Assembly: GCA_009760855.2 (NCBI GenBank)
Contig: WPIO01000611.1
Span: 1 to 19,416 of the forward strand
Direction: 5' to 3'
Source: Cristatella mucedo
Lineage: Eukaryota; Bryozoa; Phylactolaemata; Cristatellidae
Length of the DNA: 19,416 bases
Of the stretch, positions 1 through 11,130 are shown piece after piece. The position numbers were made by a program, and so were the translations under genes. Each line of letters opens with the position of its first letter. Within the stretch, counting starts at the first letter, position 1. The notes beneath the pieces are model-generated. The model made no database searches. It worked only from the letters and a program-made list of their open reading frames with translations, and was not told the origin of the DNA.

Positions 1-186
1 CGCGATCTGCTGCAAGCTGGTGCGAAACGTGTTATTTACGTGCGAAATGCTTTAAACAAGGTGCAGCACTCTGCTGCCAGCCAGGGCGCGCTCCGACATG
101 CAGATTTGACCTTTCTACATATTCCGCGATCTGCTGCGAACTCGTGCGAAACGTGTTATTTACGTGCGAAATGCTTTAAACAAGGT

Positions 187-201
187 GCAGCACTCTGCTG
201 C
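187..201. other. Exemplar of 15-bp dyad present in nearly every unit
   Basis: GCAGCACTCTGCTGC is a perfect 6-bp inverted repeat (GCAGCA / TGCTGC) around a CTC loop, at unit positions 24-38. It is retained in most units; changes such as CTCTACTGCC (1190, 4295, 6067, 7187) break one pair. A second TGCTGC at unit positions 93-98 could pair with the same GCAGCA arm. Hairpin formation is an inference. Confidence 0.85.
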
Positions 202-258
202 CAGCCAGGGCACGCTCCGACATGCAGATTTGAAGTTTCTACATATTCCGCGATCTGC

Positions 259-294
259 TGCGAACTCGTGCGAAACGTGTTATTTAAGTGCGAA
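259..294. other. Exemplar of three phased TGCGAA hexamers
   Basis: TGCGAA occurs at 259-264, 269-274 and 289-294. Start-to-start spacings are 10 and 20 bp, which puts the three copies on about the same face of the helix. The arrangement recurs in consensus units (unit positions 96, 106 and 2 of the next unit). The reverse complement reads TTCGCA. A protein-binding role is inference. Confidence 0.8.
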
Positions 295-1901
295 ATGCTT
301 TAAACAAGGTGCAGCACTCTGCTGCCAGTCAGTGCACGCTCCGACATGCAGATTTGAAGTTTCTACATATTCCGCAATCTGCTGCGAACTCGTGCGAAAC
401 GTGTTATTTACGTGCGAAATGCTTTAAACAAGGTGCAGCACTCTGCTGCCAGCCAGCTCACGCTCCGACATGCAGATTTGAAGTTTCTACATATTCCGCG
501 ATCTGCTGCGAACTCGTGCGAAACGTGTTATTTACGTGCGAAATGCTTTAAACAAGGTGCAGCACTCTGCTGCCAGCCAGCGCACGCTCCGACATGCAGA
601 TTTGAAGTTTCTACATATTCCGCGATCTGCTGCCAACTCGTGCGAAACGTGTTATTTACGTGCGAAATGCTTTAAACAAGGTGCAGCACTCTGCTGCCAG
701 CAAGCACACGCTCCGACATGCAGATTTGATGTTTCTACATATTCCGCGATCTGCTGCGAACTGGTGGGAAACGTGTTATTTACGTGCGAAATGCTTTAAA
801 CAAGGTGCAGCACTCTGCTGCCAGCCAGGGCACGCTCCGACATGCAGATTTGATGTTTCTACATATTCCGCGATCTACTGCGAACTCGTGCGAAACGTGT
901 TATTTACGTGCGAAATGCTTTAAACAAGGTGCAGCACTCTGCTGCCAGCAAGGGCACGCTCCGACATGCAGATTTGAAGTTTCTAGATATTCCGCGATCT
1001 GCTGCGAACTCGTGCGAAACGTGTTATTTACGTGCGAAATGCTTTAAACAAGGTGCAGCACTCTGCTGCCAGCCAGGCACACGCTCCGACATGCAGATTT
1101 GAAGTTTCTACATATTCCGCGATCTGCTGCGAACTCGTGCGAAACGTGTTATTTACGTGCGAAATGCTTTAAACAAGGTGCAGCACTCTACTGCCAGCAA
1201 GCACATGCTCCGACATGCAGATTTGACGTTTCTACATATTCCGCGATCTGCTGCGAACTCGTGCGAAACGTGTTATTTACGTGCGAAATGCTTTAAACAA
1301 GGTGCAGCACTCTGCTGCCAGCCAGGGCACGCTCCGACATGCAGATTTGACGTTTCTACATATTCCGCGATCTGCTGCGAACTGGTGCGAAACGTGTTAT
1401 TTACGTGCGAAATGCTTTAAACGAGGTGCAGCACTCTGCTGCCAGCCAGGGCGCGCTCCGACAAGCAGATTTAATGTTTCTACATATTCCGCGATCTGCT
1501 GCGAACTCGTGCGAAACGTGTTATTTACGTGCGAAATGCTTTAAACATGGTGCAGCACTCTGCTGCCAGCCAGGGCACGCTCCGACATGCAGATTTGATG
1601 TTTCTACATATTCCGCGATCTGCTGCGAACTCGTGCGAAACGTGTTATTTACGTGCGAAATGCTTTTAAACAAGGTGCAGCACTCTGCTGCCAGCCAGCA
1701 CACGCTCCGACATGCAGATTTGAAGTTTCTACATATTCCGCGATCTACTGCGAACTCGTGCGAAACGTGTTATTTACGTGCGAAATGCTTTAAACAAGGT
1801 GCAGCACTCTGCTGCCAGCCAGCACACGCTCCGACATGCAGATTTGATGTTTCTACATATTCCGCGATCTGCTGCGAACTCGTGCGAAACGTGTTATTTA
1901 C

Positions 1902-2645
1902 GTGCGAAATGCTTTAAACAAGGTGCAGCACTCTGCCGCCACCCAGGGCAGGCTCCGACATGCAGATTTGATGTTTCTACATATTCCGCGATCTGCTACG
2001 AACTCGTGCGAAATGTGTTATTCGAGTGCGAAATGCTCAAAACAAGGCTCAGCACTCTGCTGCCAGCCAGTGCACGCTCCGATATGCAGATTTGAAGTTT
2101 CTACATATTCCGCGATCTGCTGCGAACTCGTGCGAAACGTGTTATTTACGTGCGAAATGCTTTAAACAAGGTGCAGCACTCTGCTGCTAGCAAGGGCACG
2201 CTCCGACATGCAGATTTGAACTTTCTAGATATTCTGCGATCTGCCGAAAACTGGTGCGAAACGTGTTATTTACGTGCGAAATGCTTTAAACAAGGTGCAG
2301 CACTCTGCCGCCACCCAGGGCAGGCTCCGACATGCAGATTTGATGTTTCTACATATTCCGCGATCTGCTACGAACTCGTGCGAAATGTGTTATTCGAGTG
2401 CGAAATGCTCAAAACAAGGCTCAGCACTCTGCTGCCAGCCAGTGCACGCTCCGATATGTAGATTCGAAGTTTCTACATATTCCGCGATCTGCTGTGAACT
2501 CGTGCGAAACGTGTTATTTACGTGCGAAATGCTTTAAACAAGGTGCAGCACTCTGCTGCCAGCAAGCCCACGCTCCGACATGCAGATTTGAAGTTTCTAC
2601 ATATTCCGCGATCTGCTGCGAACTCGTGCGAAACGTGTTATTTAC
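1902..2645. repeat. Divergent six-unit block, copy 1 (372-bp period inside)
   Basis: The block has an A-B-C, A-B-C' arrangement of 124-bp units, so it repeats internally at 372 bp (1902 and 2274). Unit A carries GGCAGGCTCC, GCTACGAAC and TGTGTTATTCGAG. Unit B carries CTCAAAACAAGGCTCAGC and CTCCGATATG. Unit C at 2150 carries GAACTTTCTAGATATTCTGC. The same six units in the same order occur at 15046-15789, at a constant offset of 13144 bp (exactly 106 x 124). All units inside are exactly 124 bp. The flanks on either side do not match the flanks of the other copy. Confidence 0.9.
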
Positions 2646-3642
2646 GTGCGAAATGCTTTAAACATGGTGCAGCACTCTGCTGCCAGCCAGCACACGCTCC
2701 GACATGCAGATTTGAAGTTTCTACATATTCCGCGATCTGCTGCGAACTCGTGCGAAACGTGTTATTTACGTGCGAAATGCTTTAAACAAGGTGCAGCACT
2801 CTGCTGCCAGCAAGTGCACGCTCCGACATGCAGATTTGAAGTTTCTAGATATTCCGCGATCTGCTGCGAACTCGTGCGAAACGTGTTATTTACGTGCGAA
2901 ATGCTTTAAACAAGGTGCAGCACTCTGCTGCCAGCAAGTGCACGCTCCGACAAGCAGATTTGAAGTTTCTACATATTCCGCGATCTGCTGCGAACTCGTG
3001 CGAAACGTGTTATTTACGTGCGAAATGCTTTAAACAAGGTGCAGCACTCTGCTGCCAGCCAGGGCACGCTCTGACACGCAGATTTGAAGTTTCTACATAT
3101 TCCGCGATCTGCTGCGAACTCGTGCGAAACGTGCTATTTACGTGCGAAATGCTTTAAACAAGGTGCAGCACTCTGCAGCCAGCCAGCACATGCTCCGACA
3201 TGCAGATTTGAAGTTTCCAGATATTCCGCGATCTTCTGCGAACTCGTGCAAAACGTGTTATTTACGTGCGAAATGCTTTAAACAAGGTGCAGCACTCTGC
3301 TGCGAGCCAGCGCACGCTCCTCCGACACGCAGATTTGATGTTTCTACACATATTCCGCGATCTGCTGCGAACTCGTGCGAAACGTGTTATTTACGTGCGA
3401 AATGCTTTAAACAAGGTGCAGCACTCTGCTGCCAGCCAGCACACGCTCCGACATGCAGATTTGAAGTTTCTACATATTCCGCGATCTGCTGCGAACTCGT
3501 GCGAAACGTGTTATTTACGTGCGAAATGCTTTAAACAAGGTGCAGCACTCTGCTGCCAGCCAGCGCACGCTCCGACATGCAGATTTGAAGTTTCTACATA
3601 TTCCGCGATCTGCTGCGAACTGGTGCGAAACGTGTTATTTAC
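2646..3642. repeat. Satellite region, near-consensus units
   Basis: Eight units, mostly close to consensus, with CAAGTGCAC alleles at 2770 and 2894 and CTCTGACACGCAG at about 3070. The unit at 3266 is 129 bp. It has one extra TCC near 3320 (CTCCTCCG) and one extra AC near 3347 (CTACACATATT). The same AC insertion is seen in the unit at 5287. No gene is seen. Confidence 0.88.
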
Positions 3643-4370
3643 GTGCGAAATGCTTTAAACAAGGTGCAGCACTCTGCTGCCAGCCAGGGCGCGCTCCGAC
3701 ATGCAGATTTGACCTTTCTAGATATTCCGCGATCTGCTGCGAACTCTTGCGAAACGTGTTATTTACGTGCGAAATGCTTTAAACATGGTGCAGCACTCTG
3801 CTGCCAGCCAGGGCACGCTCGGACATGCAGATTTGAACTTTCTACATATTCCGCGATTTGCTGCTAACTCGTGCGAAATGTGTTATTCGAGTGCGAAATG
3901 GTCAAAACAAGGTGCAGCACTCTGCTACCAGCCAGCTCACTCTCTGAAATGTAGATTTGAAGTTTCTACATATTCCGCGATCTGCTGCGAACTTGTGCGA
4001 AACGTGTTATTTACGTGCGAAATGCTTTAAACAAGGTGCAGCACTCTGCTGCCAGCCAGCTCACGCTCCGACATGCAGATTTGAAGTTTCTACATATTCC
4101 GCGATCTGCTGCGAACTCGTGCGAAACGTGTTATTTACGTGCGAAATGCTTTAAACAAGGTGCAGCACTCTGCTGCCAGCAAGTGCACGATCCGACATGC
4201 AGATTTGAAGTTTCTAGATATTCCGCGATCTGCTGCCAACTCGTGCGAAACGTGTTATTTACGTGCGAAATGCTTTAAACAAGGTGCAGCACTCTACTGC
4301 CAGCAAGCACATGCTCCGACATGCAGATTTGACGTTTCTACATATTCCGCGATCTGCTGCGAACTGGTGC
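3643..4370. repeat. Divergent six-unit block, copy 1 (partner 6531-7258)
   Basis: Six units share a series of rare alleles, in the same order and at a constant offset of 2888 bp, with 6531-7258. In order these are: GACCTTTCTAGATATT with CTCTTGCG; AAACATGG with CTCGGACATG and GATTTGCTGCTAAC; TCAAAACAAGG-type junction with GCTACCAGCC and CTCACTCTCTGAAATGTAG; GAACTTGTGCG; CAAGTGCACGATCC; and CTCTACTGCC with CACATGCTCC and GACGTTT. The flanking units differ, so the boundaries lie near 3643 and 4370. Confidence 0.88.
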
Positions 4371-4486
4371 GAAACGTGTTATTTACGTGCGAAATGCTTT
4401 AAACAAGGTGCAGCACTCTGCTGCCAGCCAGGGCACGCTCCGACACGCAGATTTGAAGTTTCTGCATATTTTGCGATCTGCGGCGA

Positions 4487-4503
4487 GTTCGTGCGAAACG
4501 TGT
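4487..4503 (+). other. CENP-B-box-like motif, 8 of 9 core bases
   Basis: Against the core nTTCGnnnnAnnCGGGn this site matches all fixed positions except one G (CGTG for CGGG). The GTTCG half is unusual; the consensus unit has CTCG. Confidence 0.35.
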
Positions 4504-4965
4504 TATTTACGTGCGAAATGCTTTAAACAAGTGCAGCACTCTGCTGCCAGCAAGCGCACGCTCCTACATGCAGATTTGAAGTTTCTACATATTCCGCGAT
4601 CTGCCGCGAACTCGTGCGAAACGTGTTATTTACGTGCGAAATGCTTTAAACAAGGTGCAGCACTCTGCTGCAAGCCAGCACACGCTTCGACATGCAGATT
4701 TGAAGTTTCTACATATTCCGCGATCTGCCGCGAACTCGTGCGAAACGTGTTATTTACGTGCGAAATGCTTTAAACAAGGTGCAGCACTCTGCTGCCAGCC
4801 AGCGCACGCTCCGAAATGCAGATTTGAAGTTTCTACATATTCCGCGATCTGCTGCAAACTCGTGCGAAACGTGTTATTTACGTGCGAAATGCTTTAAACA
4901 AGGTGCAGCACTCTGCTGCCAGCCAGGGCACGCTCCGACATGCAGATTTGAAGTTTCTACATATT

Positions 4966-5031
4966 CCGCGATCTGCTGCGAACTCGTGCGAAACGTGTCC
5001 GCGATCTGCTGCAAAATCGTGCGAAACGTGT
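4966..5031. repeat. 33-bp internal tandem duplication within one unit
   Basis: Bases 4966-4998 and 4999-5031 are two consecutive copies of unit positions 85-117, running from CCGCGATCTGCTGC to CGTGCGAAACGTGT. The second copy differs at two bases (CAAAATCG for CGAACTCG). This makes the unit 157 bp and adds one extra pair of TGCGAA-type hexamers. Because 33 is divisible by three, it extends the shadow reading frames without changing them. Confidence 0.93.
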
Positions 5032-5413
5032 TATTTACGTGCGAAATGCTTTAAACAAGGTGCAGCACTCTGCTGCCAGCCAGGGCACGCTCCGACACGC
5101 AGATTTGATGCTTGTACATATTCCGCGATCTGCTGCGAACTCGTGCAAAACGTGTTATTTACGTGCGAAATGCTTTAAACAAGGTGCAGCACTCTGCTGC
5201 CAGCCAGGGCACGCTCCGACACGCAGATTTGATGTTTGTACATATTCCGCGATCTGCTGCGAACTCGTGCGAAACGTGTTATTTACGTGCGAAATGCTTT
5301 AAACACAGGTGCAGCACTCTGCTGCCAGCCAGGGCAGCGCTCCGACATGCAGATTTGAAGTTTCTACACATATTCGCGATCTGCTGCGAACTTGTGAAAA
5401 ACGTGTTATTTAC

Positions 5414-6281
5414 GTGCGAAATGCTTTAAACAAGGTGCAGCACTCTGCTGCCAGCCAAGGCACGCTCTGACATGCGGATTTGAAGTTTCTAGATATTCCA
5501 CGATCTGCTGCGAACTCGTGCGAAACGTGTTATTTACGTGCGAAATGCTTTAAACAAGGTGCAGCACTCTGCTGCCAGCCAGTGCACGCTCCGACATGCA
5601 GATTTGAAGTTTCTACATATTCCGCGATCTGCTGCGAACTCGTGCGAAACGTGTTATTTACGTGCGAAATGCTATAAACAAGGTGCAGCACTCTGCTGCC
5701 AGCAAGTGCACGATCCGACATGCAGATTTGAAGTTTCTTGATATTCCGCGATCTGCTGCGAACTCGTGCGAAACGTGTTATTTACGTGCGAAATGCTTTA
5801 AACAAGGTGCAGCACTCTGCTGCCAGCAAGTGCACGATCCGACATGCAGATTTGAAGTTTCTAGATATTCCGCGATCTGCTGCGAACTCATGCGAAATGT
5901 GTTATTTACGTGCGAAATACTTTAAACAAGGTGCAGCACTCTGCTGCCAGCCAGGGCACGCTCTGACACGCAGATTTGAAGTTTCTACATATTCTGCGAT
6001 TTGCTGGGAAGTCGTGCGAAACGGGTTATTTACGTGCGAAATGCTTTAAACAAGGTGCAGCACTCTACTGCCAGCAAGCACATGCTCCGACATGCAGATT
6101 TGAAGTTTCTACATATTCCGCGATCTGCTGCGAACTGGTGCAAAACGTGTTATTTACGTGCGAAATGCTTTAAACACGGTGCAGCACTCTGCTGATAGCC
6201 AGGGCACGCTCCGACACGCAGATTTGATGTTTCTACATGTTTCGCGATCTACCGCGAACTCGTGCGATACGTGTCATTTAC
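5414..6281. repeat. Divergent satellite units, exact 124-bp phase
   Basis: Seven units with many shared rare alleles: CACGATCC at 5662 and 5786, CTATAAAC and TTTCTTGATATT at 5662 (also in the unit at 15914), and CTCATGCGAAATG with AAATACTTTAAAC at about 5886-5927 (also at about 7003-7044). The unit at 5910 ends with GAAACGGGTT. The unit at 6158 carries GCTGATAGCC and CTACATGTTTCGCG, and relates to units at 7275, 12937 and 14054. No indels occur despite high substitution. No gene is seen. Confidence 0.88.
6010..6026 (+). other. CENP-B-box-like motif, 8 of 9 core bases
   Basis: Matches the nTTCGnnnnAnnCGGGn core except at the first T (GTCG here). The CGGG half is complete, unlike the CGTG of the consensus unit. 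Confidence 0.35.
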
Positions 6282-6540
6282 GTCCGAAATGATTTAAACA
6301 AGGTGCAGCACTCTGCTGCCAGCCAGCACACGCTCGGACATGCAGATTAGAAGTTTCTACATCTTCCGCGATCCGCTGCGAACTCGTGCGAAACGTGTTA
6401 TTTGCGTGCGAAATGCTTTAAACCTGGTGCAGCACTCTGCTGCCAGCCAGCCCAAGCTCCGACATGCAGATTTGAAGTTTCTACATATACCGCCATCTGC
6501 TGCAAACTGGATTCGAAACGTGTTATTTACGTGCGAAATT
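6282..6540. repeat. Two-unit divergent block, copy 1 (partner 13185-13443)
   Basis: Offset to the partner is a constant 6903 bp. Shared rare states are GAAATGATTTAAAC, CACGCTCGGACATGCAGATTAG, TTATTTGCGTGCG, a CAAGCTCC site, CATATACCGCC or CATATACGGCC, and a one-base length change at ATTCGAAA (TGGATTCG here, TGCATTCG in the partner). The shared +1 indel argues for descent by copying rather than convergent point changes. Confidence 0.88.
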
Positions 6541-7258
6541 CTTTAAACAAGGTGCAGCACTCTGCTGCCAGCCAGGGCGCGCTCCGACATGCAGATTTGA
6601 CCTTTCTAGATATTCCGCGATCTGCTGGGAACTCTTGCGAAACGTGTTAATTACGTGCGAAATGGTTTAAACATGGTGCAGCACTCTGCTGCCAGCCAGC
6701 ACACGCTCGGACATGCAGATTTGAACTTACTACATATTCCGCGATTTGCTGCTAACTCGTGCGAAATGTGTTATTCAAGTGCGAAACGGCCAAAACAAGG
6801 TGCAGCACTCTGCTACCAGCCAGCTCACTCTCTGAAATGTAGATTTGAAGTTTCTACATATTCCGCGATCTACTGCGAACTTGTGCGAAACATGTTATTT
6901 ACGTGCGAAATGCTTTAAAGAAGGTGCAGCACTCTGCTGCCAGCCAGCTCACGCTCCGACATGCAGAGTTGAAGTTTCTAGATATTCCGCGATCTGCTGC
7001 GAACTCATGCGAAATGTGTTATTTACGTGCGAAATACTTTAAACAAGGTGCAGCACTCTGCTGCCAGCAAGTGCACGATCCGACATGCAGATTTGAAGTT
7101 TCTAGATATTCCGCGATCTGCTGCCAACTCGTGCGAAACGTGTTATTTACGTGCGAAATGCTTTAAACAAGGTGCAGCACTCTACTGCCAGCAAGCACAT
7201 GCTCCGACATGCAGATTTGACGTTTCTACATATTCCGCCATCTGCTGCGAACTGGTGG
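6531..7258. repeat. Divergent six-unit block, copy 2 (partner 3643-4370)
   Basis: This is the second copy of the six-unit block at 3643-4370, with all shared markers 2888 bp apart. It has diverged slightly: for example GGTTTAAAC at 6664, GAACTTACTAC, GAAACGGCC, and AAAGAAGG at about 6917. Its right end overlaps the start of a different shared block (7210-7590), so segments of distinct ancestry abut here. Confidence 0.87.
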
Positions 7259-7590
7259 GAAACGTGTTATTTAAATGCGAAATGCTTTAAACAAGGTGCA
7301 GCACTCTGCTGCCAGCCCGGGCACGCTCCGACACGCAGATTTGATGTTTCTACATGTTTCGCGATCTACTGCGAACTCGTGCGAAACGTGTTATTTACGT
7401 GCAAAATGCTTTACACAAGGTGCAGCACTCTACTGCCAGCAAGGGCACGCTCCGACATGCAGATTTGAACTTACTAGATATTCGGCGATCTGCTGCGAAC
7501 TCGTGCGAAACGTGTTATTTACGTGCGAAATGATTTAAACAAGGTGCAGCACTCTGCTGCCAGCCAGCACACGCTCGGACATGCAGATTT
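7210..7590. repeat. Three-unit block, copy 1 (partner 12872-13252)
   Basis: Matches 12872-13252 at a constant offset of 5662 bp and is almost identical to it. Over 7275-7540 I find only two differences: CTCTACTGCC against CTCTGCTGCC, and AAACAAGG against AAACGAGG. Shared rare alleles include CCGCCATCTG with GGTGGGAAAC, TTATTTAAATGCG, CCCGGGCACG, CTACATGTTTCGCG, GCAAAATGCTTTACAC and TATTCGGCG. The near identity implies a recent copying event. Confidence 0.9.
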
Positions 7591-9879
7591 GAAGTTTCTA
7601 CATATTCCGCGATCTGCCGCGAACTGGTGCGAAACGTGTTTTTACGTGCGAAATGCTTTAAACAAGGTGCAGCACTCTGCTGCCAGCCAGCGCACGCTCC
7701 GACATGCAGATTTGAAGTTTCTACATATTCCGCGATCTGCTGCAAACTGGTGCGAAACGTGTTATTTACGTGCGAAATGCTTTAAACAAGGTGCAGCACT
7801 CTGCTGCCAGCCAGGGCACGCTCCGACACGCAGATTTGATGTTTCTACATATTCCGCGATCTGCTGCGAACTCGTGCGAAACGTGTTATTTACGTGCGAA
7901 ATGCTTTAAACAAGGTGCAGCACTCTGCTGCCAGCAAGCGCACGCTCCGACATGCAGATTTGAAGTTTCTACATAATCCGCGATCTGCAGCAAACTAGTG
8001 CGAAACGTGTTATTTACGTGCGAAATGCTTTAAACAAGGTGCAGCACTCTGCTGCCAGCCAGGGCGCGCTCCGACACGCAGATTTGATGTTTCTACATAT
8101 TCCGCGATCTGCTGCGAACGGGTGCGAAACGTGTTATTTACGTGCGAAATGCTTTAAACAAGGTGCAGCACTCTGCTGCCAGCCAGGGCACGCTCCGACA
8201 TGCAGATTTGAAGTTTCTACATATTCCGCGATCTGCTGCGAACTGGTGCGAAACGTGTTATTTACGTGCGAAATGCTTTAAACAAGGTGCAGCACTCTGC
8301 TGCCAGCCAGGGCAGGGCTCCGACATGCAGATTTGAAGTTTCTACATATTCCGCGATCTGCTGCGAACTCGTGCGAAACGTGTTATTTACGTGCGAAATG
8401 CTTTAAACAAGGTGCAGCACTCTGCTGCCAGCCAGGGCACGCTCCGACATGCAGATTTGAAGTTTCTACATATTCTGCGATCTGCTGCGAACTCGTGCGA
8501 AACGTGTTATTTACGTGCGAAATGCTTTAAACAAGGTGCAGCACTCTGCTGCCAGCAAGCACACGCTCCGACATGCAGATTTGAAGTTTCTACATATTCG
8601 CGATCTGCTGCAAACTCGTGCGAAACGTGTTATTTACGTGCGAAATGCTTTAAACAAGGTGCAGCACTCTGCTGCCAGCCAGGGCACGCTCCGACACGCA
8701 GATTTGATGTTTGTACATATTAAGCGATCTGCTGCGAACTCGTGCAAAACGTGTTTATTACGTGCGAAATGCTTTAAACAAGGTGCAGCACTCTGCTGCC
8801 AGCCAGTGCACGCTCCGACATGCAGATTTGAAGTTTCTACATATTCCGCGATCTGCGGCGAACTGGTGCGAAACGTGTTATTTACGTGCGAAATGCTTTA
8901 AACAAGTTGCAGCACTCTGCTGCCAGCAAGCCCACGCTCCGACATGCAGATTTGAAGTTTCTACATATTCCGCGATCTGCTGCGAACTCGTGCGAAACGT
9001 GTTATTTACGTGCGAAATGCTTTAAACAAGGTGCAGCACTCTGCTGCCAGCCAGCTCACGCTCCGACATGCAGATTTGAAGTTTCTACATATTCCGCGAT
9101 CTGCTGCGAACTCGTGCGAAACGTGTTATTTACGTGCGAAATGCTTTAAACAAGGTGCAGCACTCTGCTGCCAGCCAGTGCACGCTCCGACATGCAGATT
9201 TGAAGTTTCTACATATTCCGCGATCTGCTGCGAACTCGTGCGAAACGTGTTATTTACGTGCGAAATGCTTTAAACAAGGTGCAGCACTCTGCTGCCAGCA
9301 AGGGCACGCTCCGACATGCAGATTTGAAGTTTCTACATATTCCGCGATCTGCTGCGAACTAGTGCGAAACGTGTTATTTACGTGCGAAATGCTTTAAACA
9401 AGGTGCAGCACTCTGCTGCCAGCAGCAGCACACGCTCCGACATGCAGATTTGAAGTTTCTACATATTCCGCGATCTGCTTCGAACTCGTGCGAAACGTGT
9501 TATTTACGTGCGAAATGCTTTAAACAAGGTGCAGCACTCTGCTGCCAGCCAGCGCACGCTCCGACATGCAGATTTGAAGTTTCTACATATTCCGCGATCT
9601 GCTGCGAACTCGTGCGAAACGTGTTATTTACGTGCGAAATGCTTTAAACAAGGTGCAGCACTCTGCTGCCAGCCAGGGCACGCTCCGACATGCAGATTTG
9701 AAGTTTCTACATATTCCGCGATCTGCTGCGAACTCGTGCGAAACGTGTTATTTACGTGCGAAATGCTTTAAACAAGGTGCAGCACTCTGCTGCCAGCCAG
9801 GGCACGCTCCGACATGCAGATTTGAAGTTTCTACATATTCCGCGATCTGCTGCGAAGTAGTGCGAAACGTGTTATTTAC

Positions 9880-10140
9880 GTGCGAAATGCTTTAAACATG
9901 GTGCAGCACTCTGCTGCCAGCCAGCACACGCTCCGACATGCAGATTTGAAGTTTCTACATATTCCGCGATCTGCTGCTGGGAACTCGTGCAAAACGTGTT
10001 ATTTACGTGCGAAATGCTTTAAACAAGGTGTGCAGCACTGCTGCTGCCAGCCAGGGCACGCTCCGACATGCAGATTTGAAGTTTCTACATATTCCGCGAT
10101 CTGCTGCGAACTCGTGCGAAACGCAAAATGTGTTATTTAC
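9880..10140. repeat. Two units with clustered insertions
   Basis: The unit at 9880 is 127 bp (CTGCTGCTGGGAAC near 9975). The next unit, at 10007, is 134 bp. It has an extra TG near 10030 (GGTGTGCAG), an altered dyad near 10038 (CACTGCTGCTGCC), and a 7-bp gain near 10123 (ACGCAAAATGTG). Four length changes in two adjacent units, in an otherwise near-consensus context, is the densest indel cluster in the window. Confidence 0.85.
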
Positions 10141-11130
10141 GTGCGAAATGCTTTAAACAAGGTGCAGCACTCTGCTGCCAGCCAGGGCACGCTCCGACAT
10201 GCAGATTTGAAGTTTCTACATATTCCGCGATCTGCTGCGAACTCGTGCGAAACGTGTTATTTACGTGCGAAATGCTTTAAACAAGGTGCAGCACTCTGCT
10301 GCCAGCCAGGGCACGCTCCGACATGCAGATTTGAAGTTTCTACATATTCCGCGATCTGCTGCGAACTCGTGCGAAACGTGTTATTTACGTGCGAAATGCT
10401 TTAAACAAGGTGCAGCACTCTGCTGCCAGCCAGCGCACGCTCCGACATGCAGATTTGAAGTTTCTACATATTCCGCGATCTGCTGCAAACTGGTGCGAAA
10501 CGTGTTATTTACGTGCGAAATGCTTTAAACAAGGTGCAGCACTCTGCTGCCAGCCAGGGCACGCTCCGACACGCAGATTTGATGTTTCTACATATTCCGC
10601 GATCTGCTGCGAACTGGTGCGAAACGTGTTATTTACGTGCGAAATGCTTTAAACAAGGTGCAGCACTCTGCTGCCAGCCAGCCCACGCTCCGACATGCAG
10701 ATTTGAAGTTTCTACATATTCCGCGATCTGCTGCAAACTGGTGCGAAACGTGTTATTTACGTGCGAAATGCTTTAAACAAGGTGCAGCACTCTGCTGCCA
10801 GCAGGCGCACGCTCCGACATGCAGATTTGAAGTTTCTACATATCCGCGATCTGCTGCAAACTCGTGCGAAACGTGTTATTTACGTGCGAAATGCTTTAAA
10901 CAAGGTGCAGCACTCTGCTGCCAGCCAGGACACGCTCCGACATGCAGATTTGAAGTTTCTAGTTACTCCGCGATCTGCTGCGAACTCGTGCAAAACGTGT
11001 TATTTACGTGCGAAATGCTTTAAACAAGGTGCAGCACTCTGCTGCCAGCAAGGCACGCTCCGACATGCAGATTTGATGTTTCTACATATTCGGCGATCTG
11101 CTGCGAACTCGTGCGAAACGTGTTATTTAC

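Larger units (their letters stand above)
1..1901. repeat. Satellite region, moderately uniform units
   Basis: Fifteen units plus a left partial unit. Differences from consensus are mostly at the shared polymorphic sites (46-47, 71-72, 79, 104). Two single-base insertions occur: one near 1077 in the GGCAC stretch and one near 1663, where the DraI site reads CTTTTAAAC. The unit starting at 1405 carries ACAAGCAG and is followed by an AAACATGG unit. This unit pair recurs at 13558-13682 and, in near form, at 17155-17279. No gene or regulatory element is seen. Confidence 0.9.
4371..5413. repeat. Satellite region, mixed units with indels
   Basis: This stretch joins a divergent and a near-consensus zone. 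The unit at 4387 has an unusual half (CTGCATATTTTGCG, CGGCGAGTTCG). The unit at 4511 has lost one G (AAACAAGTGCAGC). The unit at 4882 has a 33-bp internal duplication (separate entry). The unit at 5287 has three small indels: AAACACAGG, GGCAGCGC, and CTACACATATTCGCG. Units at 5039 and 5163 carry ACACGCAG with TTGTACATATT. No gene is seen. Confidence 0.87.

Noticed and set aside
40-303. Recurrent 87-codon open frame (GTG start, cysteine-rich product) every 124 bp
   Set aside because: The unit is 3n+1 long, with two open forward frames and one closed by TAA in TTTAAA and TGA in TTTGAA. Overlapping 264-base frames follow from this automatically. Indels and substitutions show no three-base pattern.
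1521-1703. Reverse-strand short open frames (also near 5530, 7515, 15658, 18139, 19007)
   Set aside because: They arise from the same repeat read backwards and appear only where a stop is removed by a variant or indel.
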